This document shows, piece by piece, positions 42,888 through 50,898 of a stretch of DNA of 64,000 bases (positions within the stretch are counted from its first letter, which is position 1; every line of letters starts with the position of its first letter). Made by a program: the position numbers and the translations under genes. The notes below the pieces were generated by a model, which had not been told where the DNA came from, did no database searches, and saw only the letters and a program-made list of their open reading frames with translations. Source of the DNA: Bin87 sp965220055 (GTDB lineage Bacteria; Chloroflexota; Dehalococcoidia; Lucifugimonadales; UBA3495); contig CBDCPE010000003.1 in NCBI GenBank assembly GCA_965220055.1, positions 248,001-312,000 of the forward strand. Reading direction: 5' to 3'.

Positions 42888-43013
42888 TTACAAACCGTTG
42901 ATCTCACAGTTGCCGAACAACAGGCCAATAATCACAATTGCGATGACGAGCCCGGCTATCACGCCGAGGGCGCAGCCGCAGCCCTTCTTGAATGAATCGA
43001 AGAAACCGAACAT
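42888..43013 (-). CDS. 41-residue single-span membrane protein
   Basis: This small frame reads MFGFFDSFKKGCGCALGVIA, then a membrane span (GLVIAIVIIGLLFG), and ends NCEINGL. The amphipathic aromatic start, the double-cysteine GCGC and the span look like a real small membrane protein rather than chance. There is no strong ribosome site. It lies between the LLM gene and the divergent GlcG gene. Confidence 0.6.
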   Translation of the reverse strand: MFGFFDSFKKGCGCALGVIAGLVIAIVIIGLLFGNCEINGL

Positions 43014-43079
43014 GGTGGAGCGTGTCCCGTGAACCGGCGGGGTGCCCACTTAGTGCGGTGGTTTGGCCGGCTGCCCTGC

Positions 43080-43085
43080 TATAAT
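43080..43085 (+). promoter_or_regulatory. Extended -10 element of the GlcG-like gene
   Basis: TGC-TATAAT ends 78 nt before the ATG at 43164. GAGGAG lies 10 nt before that ATG. Confidence 0.5.
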
Positions 43086-43163
43086 ATCGCAGCCTGTTGA
43101 AACCCCTCAACCGGCGCCGGAATCGTATCAACACGAAAGCTTTTCTCGAGGAGACTATCAACC

Positions 43164-43583
43164 ATGCCTAACATCACCCTCGAACAGGCCGAAGCAGTAC
43201 TGGCGGGCGCCAAGGCCGCCGCTCTCGACCTGGGCAAACCCTTCAGTTTCTCCGTCGTCGACGCACGCGGTGACCTGATCACGATGTGCAAGATGGACGG
43301 CTCCGCCTGGCGTACGCCCTACGTGTCCCGGGGCAAGGCGCGGGCATCGGCCTGCTTCGGGGAACCCAGCGGAGACCTGACCGAGAGGTCCACCACGCCC
43401 ATCATGCGGGCGGTGATGGAAGTGGAGCGCGGCGAGTTCGTGCCGGGACAGGGCGCGTTGCCCATCTACATGAACGGCGAGTTGACCGGCGCGGTCGGCG
43501 GAAGCGGCGGCACGGCCCAGGAGGATGAGGATTGCTCGCGGGCCGGCATCTCCCGCGTGGCCGGAGCCAGTGCCAGTCGCTAG
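43164..43583 (+). CDS. GlcG/HbpS family haem-binding-like protein
   Basis: The 139-residue protein matches the GlcG/HbpS fold: ITLEQAEAVLAGAKAAALDL, FSFSVVDARGDLITMCKMDG, SRGKARASACF and the ending GELTGAVGGSGGTAQEDEDC. Members bind haem or small molecules and often accompany oxidoreductases. No membrane or signal segment is seen. Confidence 0.8.
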   Translation: MPNITLEQAEAVLAGAKAAALDLGKPFSFSVVDARGDLITMCKMDGSAWRTPYVSRGKARASACFGEPSGDLTERSTTPIMRAVMEVERGEFVPGQGALPIYMNGELTGAVGGSGGTAQEDEDCSRAGISRVAGASASR

Positions 43584-43603
43584 CGATACACGAAGCGGCA
43601 GAC

Positions 43604-43636
43604 AAAAAATGGGCCCCGCTCCAGCCAGAGCGGGGC
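43604..43636 (-). terminator. Rho-independent terminator of the monooxygenase-like gene
   Basis: A 9-bp stem (GCCCCGCTC / GAGCGGGGC, 43613-43636) is followed on the minus strand by CCATTTTTTG. It serves the leftward gene ending at 43662; the plus strand has no T-run after the stem. Confidence 0.8.
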
Positions 43637-43661
43637 TTCGACGATTCACGATGGGGCGGGG

Positions 43662-43955
43662 TCAGTCAGTTGAGGCGACCTCGAAGTGCTTCACCCAGTA
43701 CTCGCCGCGGTAGAGGTGTTCGACCTCGCGGGCGATGTTGGCGCGGAACTCGCTGGTCTCGTAGGCACGCAGGTTGCCCAGGGTGTCCCAGACGCTTAGG
43801 CTGATGCCTTCGTCCGGGTCCTCGGTGCTGCGGATCAGCTGCCGCTCATTCAACCCCTTGGGAGCGGTGCCGGTGGCAACGCGCTCATGGTAGTGCCGCT
43901 CAAACTCTTCCCATGAACCTGCCCGGAGCTTGCCCCAAACCATCCGGATAAACAT
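43662..43955 (-). CDS. Antibiotic-biosynthesis-monooxygenase-like (ABM fold) small protein
   Basis: The 97-residue protein has a ferredoxin-like ABM fold: MFIRMVWGKLRAGSWEEFER, LIRSTEDPDEGISLSVWDT and YRGEYWVKHFEV. Members of this family include cofactor-free oxygenases, haem-degrading proteins and stress proteins; the substrate is unknown. It has its own terminator downstream. Confidence 0.7.
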   Translation of the reverse strand: MFIRMVWGKLRAGSWEEFERHYHERVATGTAPKGLNERQLIRSTEDPDEGISLSVWDTLGNLRAYETSEFRANIAREVEHLYRGEYWVKHFEVASTD

Positions 43956-44011
43956 ATATATTGCCTCCTTGATGTCGACCGGCCACTGTCGGCCGGCATG
44001 GTAAACGTTAA

Positions 44012-44701
44012 TTAGTGCTCCAGGTCTCCGGCGGCGTGCGCAATGATTTTGGCAGCCGTGGCATCGCTCATATGGCCCATGTCCAGCATCATGTGATACA
44101 GGGTGGGGTCGTGGGGCGACACCTTGAAGAACTTCTGGAAGAACCTGACCCGTGCTTCCTCCAGGCCTTCCACGTAGGAACGGCCCTCAGTTTCACTGAG
44201 GTTCTCGCGTTCCATGATGGTTTCTACGCGTCGCGACAGGGGAGCCAGCATGCCCACGTGGAGCACGCCAGGGGTGTCGCCAAGAATGATGTTGGCGCCA
44301 CGGCCGATGATCACCACGTGGCCGGCCTGGGCCAAGTTGCGCACGACTTCGCGAGTCGTATCGATGAAGACTTGGTCGTTGACGCGTTGTATCCGCGACG
44401 AGGGTTCGCCGGCCAGCTCGTGGTAGGTCTCCGGCAGGGTCTCGATGCCAACCCCGAGGTCATAGTCTCCCGATACCGCGGCGCGTTCCAGGACCCGACC
44501 CAGCAGGGCCGTGACCCGGTCGCCGAACCGCTCGACCCGTTGCTCCTTGGCGATCAGGTTGGAGACCGGGGAGCCTATGATGCGCGCGGCCTCGGCGAAG
44601 ACCATGCGGTCCACGTAGTTGAGATGCAGATCGTGGGCAACCTGTTGACCGACGGCGATGGAGCCGGCCCCAATCGGACCATTAATCGTTATCACGGGCA
44701 T
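44012..44701 (-). CDS. Cytidylate-kinase-like P-loop protein
   Basis: The ATG at 44701 has GGGAGG upstream; the frame extends 35 codons further but without a ribosome site. The 229-residue protein has a P-loop variant (ITINGPIGAGSIAVGQQVA), HLNYVDRMVFAEAARIIG, and GHVVIIGRGANIILGDTPG with ARVRFFQKFF, as in cytidylate-kinase-like proteins, which differ from the standard Cmk. It may phosphorylate a nucleotide, but the substrate is not established. Confidence 0.78.
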   Translation of the reverse strand: MPVITINGPIGAGSIAVGQQVAHDLHLNYVDRMVFAEAARIIGSPVSNLIAKEQRVERFGDRVTALLGRVLERAAVSGDYDLGVGIETLPETYHELAGEPSSRIQRVNDQVFIDTTREVVRNLAQAGHVVIIGRGANIILGDTPGVLHVGMLAPLSRRVETIMERENLSETEGRSYVEGLEEARVRFFQKFFKVSPHDPTLYHMMLDMGHMSDATAAKIIAHAAGDLEH

Positions 44702-44843
44702 GTCATCGCCTCCCGATCCCTCGTAGCAACAGGGCGTATTGTGCCGGCATAATGCAGCACCAAATACAGGATAACATAGCCTCCCAACAGGTCGCGGAGC
44801 TGTCACCGACCGCCTGCCCGAATACTACGGGTCGGCGTGACGG

Positions 44844-44876
44844 AAAACGAGGGGCAGGTACGAAACCCGCCCCTCG
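44844..44876 (-). terminator. Rho-independent terminator after pnp
   Basis: Stem CGAGGGGC / GCCCCTCG (44848-44876) with a 13-nt loop is followed on the minus strand by TTTTCC. It lies 30 nt after the pnp stop. Confidence 0.75.
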
Positions 44877-44905
44877 TCGCGCCAGGGTGCGTTTCAGGCG
44901 TCAGA

Positions 44906-47536
44906 CTAGCGCCGCGCGCCGCCGCCTCCCAGGAACCGGCGATCCGACGGGTTTCCTCCGCCGGGTGGGCGGCCCGTGCTGCGGCGTGGGCCCGGTCCGC
45001 GGTCATTGGGTTCGCTTCCCAGCATGGTGCCCCGGTCGCGATTGCGATTCGGGCCGCCATTGCCACCGCCGCCGCCACGGCTGGGTCCACGGTCGCGATC
45101 ACCACCGGGGCCACGTCCCGGTCCGGAACGATCGCCGCCACGTCCGCCGCCGCCACCGAAGCCACCGCGTCCGCCGCGGTCTCCACCGCCACCGCCGCTA
45201 CCGCCACCACCGCCGCTACCGAAGCCACCGCGTCCGCCGCGGTCTCCACCACCACGTCCGCCGCGGTCTCCACCGCCGCCACCGCTGTAGCCACCGCGTC
45301 CGCCGCGGTCTCCACCACCACCGCCGCCACCGAAGCCGCCGCGTCCGCCGCGGTCTCCGCCGCCGCCGCCGCCGCGCGGTCCGCGGTCGTCAAACCCGCC
45401 TCGTTCCGGGCGTGGAGTGGGAGGCTCGGTATCGCCCATCAGGGCGCGGCGCGACAGGTTGATGCGACCCATGTGGTCGATCTCGTGGATCATCACGGTG
45501 ATTTCCTGGCCGATGTCCACGTTCTCGTGAGCAAGGTCGCCCAGGTCTTCGTTGCGCACCAGCCCGTCTTTGCCGCCGGGGGTTAGCTCGACGAAAACGC
45601 CGAAGTTGGTGGTGCGGGTGATCTTGCCGGTGATGATGTCGCCCACCTCGGGGTCACGGGTCAGGCCGTCGACCCGGCTGCGGGCCAGTTCGATCATCGT
45701 CTGGTCGCTTGAGGAGATGACGACACCGCCGTCATCGGACACATCAATGCCACAGCCGGTCTCCTCCTGGATGGCGCGGATGACGCGTCCGCCAGGGCCG
45801 ATGAGGGCGCCGATCTTCTCGACGGGGATCTGCATGCGGATCAGCTTGGGGGCGTACCGGCTCATCTGGGTCCGCGGCTCCGATATGGCCTCGGACATGC
45901 GGTCCAGTATGTGGAGGCGGCCGACGCGGGCCTGCTCCAGCGCTTCGCTGAGCAATTCCTGGGTCAGACCGTCGATCTTCACGTCCATCTGCAGGGCGTT
46001 GATGCCCTTCTCGGTGCCGGCGACCTTGAAGTCCATGTCGCCGAGGAAGTCCTCGATGCCCTGGATGTCGCTGAGGATGGAGTAGCGGTCGCTATCGGCG
46101 TCGGTGATCAGGCCCATGGCGATTCCGGCCACGGGAGCCCGCAGGGGAACACCGGCGTCCATGAGGGCCATGGACGAGCCGCAAACGCTGCCCATGGAGG
46201 TGGAGCCGTTGGAAGCCAGGACTTCGCTGACCACGCGGAGAGCATAGGGGAAATCCGCTTCCGACGGCATGGCGGCCAGGATTGCCCGTTCGGCCAGGGC
46301 GCCGTGACCAATCTCACGCCGTCCCGGGGAACCCACCCGTCGGGCTTCTCCGACGCTGTAGGGAGGGAAGTTGTAGTGGTGCATGAACCGCTTGGTGTTC
46401 TCGGGCCCCACAGTGTCCAGGGTCTGCTTCATCGACAGGGAGGCCAAGGTGGCAATGGAGAGCACCTGGGTCTGGCCGCGGGTGAACAGGGCGCTTCCGT
46501 GGGTCCTGGGAAGTTCGCCCACGCTGCAGGTGATGGGGCGAATTTCGTCGGTCTTGCGGCCATCCGGTCGGACATTCTGACTGAGGATGCGGCCGCGTAC
46601 TTCCTTCTTCACCAGGTTCTTGAAAGCTTCGGCGATGTCCCTGCTGGAATAGTCGTCGGCCAGCTGTGCGGCGATTTCGGTCTCGACGGCGTCCAGGCTG
46701 GAGTCGCGCTCACTCTTGAACGAGTTGCGCTCCAGGACCTCGGAGATGCGGCCGTTCACCAGGGCGTCGACCTTCGACTGGCGTTCGTCGGTGGCGGAAT
46801 AGTCGAAGTGAATTTCGGTCTTTGGAGAGCCGCGCTCGGCCACCAGCCGGTCAATGAGTTCGATGATCTGCACGTTGTTCTCGTGGGCCAGCCGGATGCC
46901 CTCGAGGATTACCTCTTCGGACACCTCCACGGAGCCGGACTCGACCATCATGATCGCGTCGCGGTTGCTGGCCACGATCATATTGAGCTGAGCGGAGTTG
47001 CTGTGCTGGTAGCTGGCGTTGATCCGGTAGTCGCTGCCGTCCCAGGTAACGCGGCACGCGCCAATGGGCCCGTCGAAGGGAATTTGGCTGAGGGACAGGG
47101 CAGCGGACACGCCGACCATTCCCAGAGTTTCCGGCGGATGTTCTTCGTCAACCGAAAGGACGGTGATGATGACCTGCACCTCGTTGTGCAAGCCCTTGGG
47201 GAACAGCGGGCGGATGCTGCGGTCGGTCAGGCGGGCCGACAGGATGGCCTCGGTGCCGGGGCGCCCTTCACGTCGGAAGAAGCTGCCGGGTATTTTGCCG
47301 ACGGCGTAGAGTCGCTCTTCAAACTCCACGGTAAGAGGCAGAAAGTCGATATTTTCGCGGGCCTGATCGGACATTACCGCGGTGGCCAACAGAATGGTCT
47401 CTCCGCAGGTGACGGTTACGGCGCCGTGGGCCTGCTGGGCCAGCCGACCGGTCTCCAGCGTTATCGGATGCCCGCCGATATCACCGGCGACGGCAAAGGG
47501 GTTCATCAATTCTTGGGGGGCGTCAATGGTGGTCAT
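44906..47536 (-). CDS. pnp: Polynucleotide phosphorylase with a long RGG-rich tail
   Basis: The 876-residue protein is PNPase, the 3'-5' phosphorolytic exoribonuclease. It has two RNase PH domains (ILLATAVMSDQARENIDFLP, and FTRGQTQVLSIATLASLSMK with YNFPPYSVGEARRVGSPGRR), a KH domain (EKIGALIGPGGRVIRAIQEE) and an S1 domain (GDIITGKITRTTNFGVFVEL). About 160 residues of Gly/Arg-rich tandem repeats (GGRGGFGGGGGGG type) follow, well beyond the usual length near 700. Such tails usually bind RNA and promote condensates. The ATG at 47536 follows a GAGGTAGAGAG ribosome-site region; a TTG at 47581 is an unlikely longer start. Together with rpsO it forms the common rpsO-pnp pair. Confidence 0.95.
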   Translation of the reverse strand: MTTIDAPQELMNPFAVAGDIGGHPITLETGRLAQQAHGAVTVTCGETILLATAVMSDQARENIDFLPLTVEFEERLYAVGKIPGSFFRREGRPGTEAILSARLTDRSIRPLFPKGLHNEVQVIITVLSVDEEHPPETLGMVGVSAALSLSQIPFDGPIGACRVTWDGSDYRINASYQHSNSAQLNMIVASNRDAIMMVESGSVEVSEEVILEGIRLAHENNVQIIELIDRLVAERGSPKTEIHFDYSATDERQSKVDALVNGRISEVLERNSFKSERDSSLDAVETEIAAQLADDYSSRDIAEAFKNLVKKEVRGRILSQNVRPDGRKTDEIRPITCSVGELPRTHGSALFTRGQTQVLSIATLASLSMKQTLDTVGPENTKRFMHHYNFPPYSVGEARRVGSPGRREIGHGALAERAILAAMPSEADFPYALRVVSEVLASNGSTSMGSVCGSSMALMDAGVPLRAPVAGIAMGLITDADSDRYSILSDIQGIEDFLGDMDFKVAGTEKGINALQMDVKIDGLTQELLSEALEQARVGRLHILDRMSEAISEPRTQMSRYAPKLIRMQIPVEKIGALIGPGGRVIRAIQEETGCGIDVSDDGGVVISSSDQTMIELARSRVDGLTRDPEVGDIITGKITRTTNFGVFVELTPGGKDGLVRNEDLGDLAHENVDIGQEITVMIHEIDHMGRINLSRRALMGDTEPPTPRPERGGFDDRGPRGGGGGGDRGGRGGFGGGGGGGDRGGRGGYSGGGGGDRGGRGGGDRGGRGGFGSGGGGGSGGGGGDRGGRGGFGGGGGRGGDRSGPGRGPGGDRDRGPSRGGGGGNGGPNRNRDRGTMLGSEPNDRGPGPRRSTGRPPGGGNPSDRRFLGGGGARR

Positions 47537-47927
47537 AACAGCAGTACTCTCTACCTCTTCTGGCGACGGTGTTGCTACCAACCTGCTACGTGTGAGTATA
47601 GGCCGGTTTTCAGGTGAGTTTTATAGCAAATATTTTCCAGCGTAGTTTGACGCGCCCTGTTTTCGTCAGGAGGTTGCACAACCCACAGTGGCCAAGCGCA
47701 TTGGCGAGCTGTTGACGGTCCTGGTAATCTCGCGTTTCACGCTGGGCAGTGGGATTGCGAATAGGGGGAGATTGGCAAACCTTGGGATGGGTGACCTGGC
47801 CGATTCGTCCGGGCGCGAACGCTCGCGGCGTGAGGAGCCGTTTAACGCCTGCAGAGCCACCGGATGCGGGTTCCGGCCGGCCGCTTCTGCGCGTGCATGG
47901 ACCGAATCCCGGCTTGAAGAAGCCGGA
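47537..47927. other. rpsO-pnp intergenic leader
   Basis: No gene is supported. It contains a hairpin just after rpsO (CCGGCTT, loop CTTC, AAGCCGG on the minus strand, about 47905-47922) with no T-run, so it may be a processing site, and a promoter-like box for pnp at 47620. Confidence 0.45.
47620..47625 (-). promoter_or_regulatory. Candidate extended -10 box for pnp
   Basis: TGC-TATAAA on the minus strand, 84 nt before the pnp ATG. No clear -35 box. Confidence 0.35.
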
Positions 47928-48194
47928 CTAACGACGTAAACCCAGCCGGGCGATCAGCCGCTGATAACGGCCCACGTCTTCGCGGCTGAGGTAATTCAGA
48001 AGCCGGCGACGCTTGGAGACCATGGTTACCAAACCCCGTCGGGAGTGTACGTCCTTGCGGTGAGTGCGGAGATGGTCGGTCACCTGCCGGATGCGCTCCG
48101 TGATCATGGCGACCTGTAGCTCGGTTGAGCCAGTGTCTGACTCGTGTGATCGATATTCCGCGATGATTCCTTGCTTAACGTCGGCGTCCAACAT
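47928..48194 (-). CDS. rpsO: 30S ribosomal protein S15
   Basis: The 88-residue protein is S15 over its full length: GSTELQVAMITERIRQVTDH, HSRRGLVTMVSKRRRLLNYL and YQRLIARLGLRR. It binds 16S rRNA in the central domain. The unusual N-terminal start MLDADVKQGIIAEYRSHESD is still in family range. It precedes pnp, as in most bacteria. Confidence 0.95.
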   Translation of the reverse strand: MLDADVKQGIIAEYRSHESDTGSTELQVAMITERIRQVTDHLRTHRKDVHSRRGLVTMVSKRRRLLNYLSREDVGRYQRLIARLGLRR

Positions 48195-48448
48195 TACAGG
48201 TTGCTTACCCTTCCATTTTGATTCTGTTCATTGTTTCGCTAAATATGCTAACACGTCGCGCGACAATAAGCAACTCAGGCAATCTTCAGATAATCGACCA
48301 TTTCTGATAGTTTAGGCACGGATCACAAGTTATGGATGCGGAGGCTCTTCCAAACCCTATTACAAACTGGAGATGCCGGAGTGCCAGCAATAGTTGTTCT
48401 CTGTGTCTGGCTTGCACAGTTTGAGGCCGGGGAGACTACGACGCGAAA

Positions 48449-48473
48449 GGGGCGCATCCACAAAATGCGCCCC
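48449..48473 (-). terminator. Terminator after the hydrolase gene
   Basis: Perfect 9-bp stem GGGGCGCAT / ATGCGCCCC with a 7-nt loop, followed on the minus strand by TTTCG. It lies 34 nt after the stop at 48508. Confidence 0.7.
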
Positions 48474-48507
48474 TCGCGGCTGCTTGGCAGGATTTTGGGC
48501 TTGTGGT

Positions 48508-49305
48508 CTAGCCCAGGAAGCCCTCCACCAGTTCCACAAACCGGTCAGTGGCTTCGAGTTCAGGGTGGTGGCCGCAGTTCTCGATGATCTCGAGGCGGCT
48601 GCCGGGAATGCGGCGATGGTACTCCTGGCCGGCGCCGACCGGGACGATGGCGTCCTGCTGACCCCAGATGAGAAGCGTCGGTACGCGCTCCAGCCGGTAT
48701 ACTTGGTGGACCAGGCCAGGGTCGTGCATGTACGGTCGCCACGAGACCCGGCAGGTCCCCTCCATGGCGTGCTCCCACCGCTCAAGGATATCCTCCTCCG
48801 GCTCGGCGGGACAGATGTCGCGGTACTCGGGCGTGCCGTCCGGGTCCAGCAGCGAGTCGCGGATGTACAGAGGCGGAGTGACTTCGAAAATGTCGTAGAT
48901 CTGTCCTTCCGGGGGGCGGATGCCGCCGGCGCCCACCAGAATGAGGCGGCGGAACTGCTGCGGACACATGGTGGCCAGCTCGGCGGCCAGCCAGCCGCCC
49001 AGGGAGAAGCCCATCAGGTCGGCTCCCTCCAGCCCCAGCTTGTCGAACGCGCCCAGGTACCAGATGGCCATGTCGTGCATCTTCATGGACCAGTCCAGTT
49101 GGTCGGACGCTCCGAAGCCGGGATGGGACGGTATATGCAGGGTGTGGTTCTGGGATAGGGCCTCGTGGTAGCGGAGCCAGCCGGGATGTCCCAGCTCGTC
49201 GTGCAGGATGACCAGCGGGTTGCCGGAGCCTCCCGTGACGACCTCCACATGGGAGCCGGATACCTCGGTGATGCTGGAAGTCCAGGGTTGGGTTGCAGTG
49301 GTCAT
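48508..49305 (-). CDS. Alpha/beta hydrolase
   Basis: The 265-residue alpha/beta hydrolase has a full triad: nucleophile serine in DLMGFSLGGWLAAE, aspartate in LLIWGQQDAIVP, and histidine in ENCGHHPELEA. The oxyanion region is PLVILHDELGHPGW. Unlike the hydrolase at 40054, it looks fully active. The substrate is unknown, though the sequence resembles meta-cleavage-product or haloalkane-type hydrolases. Confidence 0.85.
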   Translation of the reverse strand: MTTATQPWTSSITEVSGSHVEVVTGGSGNPLVILHDELGHPGWLRYHEALSQNHTLHIPSHPGFGASDQLDWSMKMHDMAIWYLGAFDKLGLEGADLMGFSLGGWLAAELATMCPQQFRRLILVGAGGIRPPEGQIYDIFEVTPPLYIRDSLLDPDGTPEYRDICPAEPEEDILERWEHAMEGTCRVSWRPYMHDPGLVHQVYRLERVPTLLIWGQQDAIVPVGAGQEYHRRIPGSRLEIIENCGHHPELEATDRFVELVEGFLG

Positions 49306-49398
49306 GGTATGGCTAATCCTCTGGGCTCGGCGGGCGGAGCGATGTCCTGCGGTCGGTTACGCCCCTGACGGTGGTTACTATTAGAGTATGAGCGGATA

Positions 49399-49473
49399 TG
49401 GAGCGGGCGATGGGATTCGAACCCACGACTTTTTGCTTGGGAAGCAAACACTCTACCACTGAGTTACGCCCGC
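49399..49473 (-). tRNA. tRNA-Gly (anticodon CCC), CCA end encoded
   Basis: The minus strand folds as a full cloverleaf: acceptor GCGGGCG / CGCCCGC, anticodon stem TTTGC / GCAAA with loop TTCCCAA (anticodon CCC), T-arm GTGGG-TTCGAAT-CCCAT, discriminator T and an encoded CCA. The accessory region begins immediately downstream of its 5' end on the plus strand side, so it may mark a junction, but no attachment-site repeat was found. Confidence 0.93.
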
Positions 49474-49635
49474 TCGACGGGTGGCGGTCCAGTGTCAACC
49501 GCCTGCCGCAAGTTTGCCACAGGGCGGCGGGCAGGGCAAGGGTTGGGAAAACGACGATAGCCGGGTACCATCCCGTATGGTATAAATTTGTTAATGCATC
49601 CTGTTCCGAGTACATGGGGTGGGCAGGTTCCCAAA

Positions 49636-50379
49636 ATGGCAAAAAACACTCTCACATTTGAACTCGGCGGACGTGTCGAGATTTCGAGCTTTGCCGATGG
49701 AATTGCCGCGTTCCGACGTTTGGTTACTGCTTTGACACCCAAAAATGCTGGCGTAACTTGGGTGGTGGACGACTTGCAACCGGGCAGTGCCGTGGTGACC
49801 CTTAGAGGAGAAGCCCTCGACCCACAGGCGGTGGAGCGCATCGTAGATGACTACGAGAAAATAGGAGCTGCGTTGGAGTGGCACGGAGAATTGCCATCGA
49901 CCAACTCCCGGGTTTCGGGGGCCGCCGGCGCTATCCAAAGCCTGACGGCGACCGCGGAGTACGTGCGGTTCCAAACACACGACGTTGATCATACGGTATA
50001 TCGCAATGGATACACCCTTGATCGCGTTCCGCCAACGGTTTCCATCGGTGTAGTCACGGGCCGTATACAAACCCTGAGCAACAGGACTGGTCTGCGTTTC
50101 AATCTGTACGACACCTTGCACGATAAAGCAGTAGCATGCTACCTCGCTGCGGGACAGGAAGAATTGATGCGAGAAGCATGGGGTCGTCGAGCGACGGTAA
50201 CGGGTCGGATTTCCAGGGAGGCTAGGACTGGCCGTCCGATCGCGGTTCGTCAAATCGTTGGTGTGGATGTATTGGACGAGGTAGGACCGGGCTCCTATCT
50301 GAACGCCCGAGGCGTCGTACCATGGCAGCCAGAGAGCAGACTGCCCGAAAATATAATCCGCGAGCTACGAGATGCCTGA
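49636..50379 (+). CDS. Unknown protein, probable partner of a PIN-domain gene
   Basis: Taking the ATG at 49636 gives 247 residues beginning MAKNTLTFELGGRVEISSFA. The frame is open further upstream to 49588 (TTG), next to a TATAAA box at 49581. No known domain is clear; the C-terminal half (VTGRIQTLSNRTGLRFNLYD, ATVTGRISREARTGRPIAV) is beta-rich. It overlaps the following PIN gene by 8 nt (ATGCCTGA), so the two are coupled, and it may be the antitoxin or an effector partner. Confidence 0.6.
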   Translation: MAKNTLTFELGGRVEISSFADGIAAFRRLVTALTPKNAGVTWVVDDLQPGSAVVTLRGEALDPQAVERIVDDYEKIGAALEWHGELPSTNSRVSGAAGAIQSLTATAEYVRFQTHDVDHTVYRNGYTLDRVPPTVSIGVVTGRIQTLSNRTGLRFNLYDTLHDKAVACYLAAGQEELMREAWGRRATVTGRISREARTGRPIAVRQIVGVDVLDEVGPGSYLNARGVVPWQPESRLPENIIRELRDA

Positions 50380-50862
50380 TAACAACGCGTGCATCTATTG
50401 GGACGCGAATCTATTTCTCTCGTATATTAACGAGCATCCGGACCGAATTCTTACTTTAGAAGCCTTGCTGGGAAACAGTGCCGACGGAACGGTGCAAGTA
50501 TACACGTCCGCACTGACAACAGTGGAGGTAGCATTTGCCGCATGTGAGCAGCAGCGCAGAGCTCTGGATCCTGTGCAGGAACAGAAGATCGACGCGCTTT
50601 GGAACGATCAGGATGTTGTAAGCATAGTCGAGTACCATGACGCTATTGGCCGCAAGCGCGCAATCTGATGCGCCAGGCAATCACGCAACAAAGGAGTCTA
50701 AAGCCTTTGGATGCAATACACTTGGCGACAGCGTATTGGTTATCGACTGTAGGTTTCCCGGTAGCAGAATTTCACACGTATGATCGCCGTTTAGATGCCT
50801 ACCAGTCGATCGTTGGGTTCGATGTTTGCGAACCGTACGTGGCGCAGCCTCGAATGATTTAG
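50372..50862 (+). pseudogene. PIN-domain protein, frameshifted
   Basis: Two frames make one PIN protein. The first (50372-50668) has IYWDANLFLSYINE and TTVEVAFAACEQ; the second (50668-50862) has SLKPLDAIHLATAYWL and FHTYDRRLDAYQS. They meet near 50655, where a one-base change reads RNLMRQAITQQ across the junction. Together they supply the four acidic residues of a PIN RNase. Either the gene is inactive or the base is a sequencing or assembly error. Confidence 0.75.
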
Positions 50863-50898
50863 CAGCGTACTTGGGTTGGGACGTGTGAATGCCTGTCC

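Noticed and set aside
44752..45586. Long low-complexity frames over the RGG region (Ala/Thr- and Arg/His-rich)
   Set aside because: They are alternative readings of the Gly/Arg repeat DNA of pnp.
45911..47617. 568-codon frame antisense to pnp
   Set aside because: It lies opposite conserved PNPase domains and has no ribosome site or recognisable domain.
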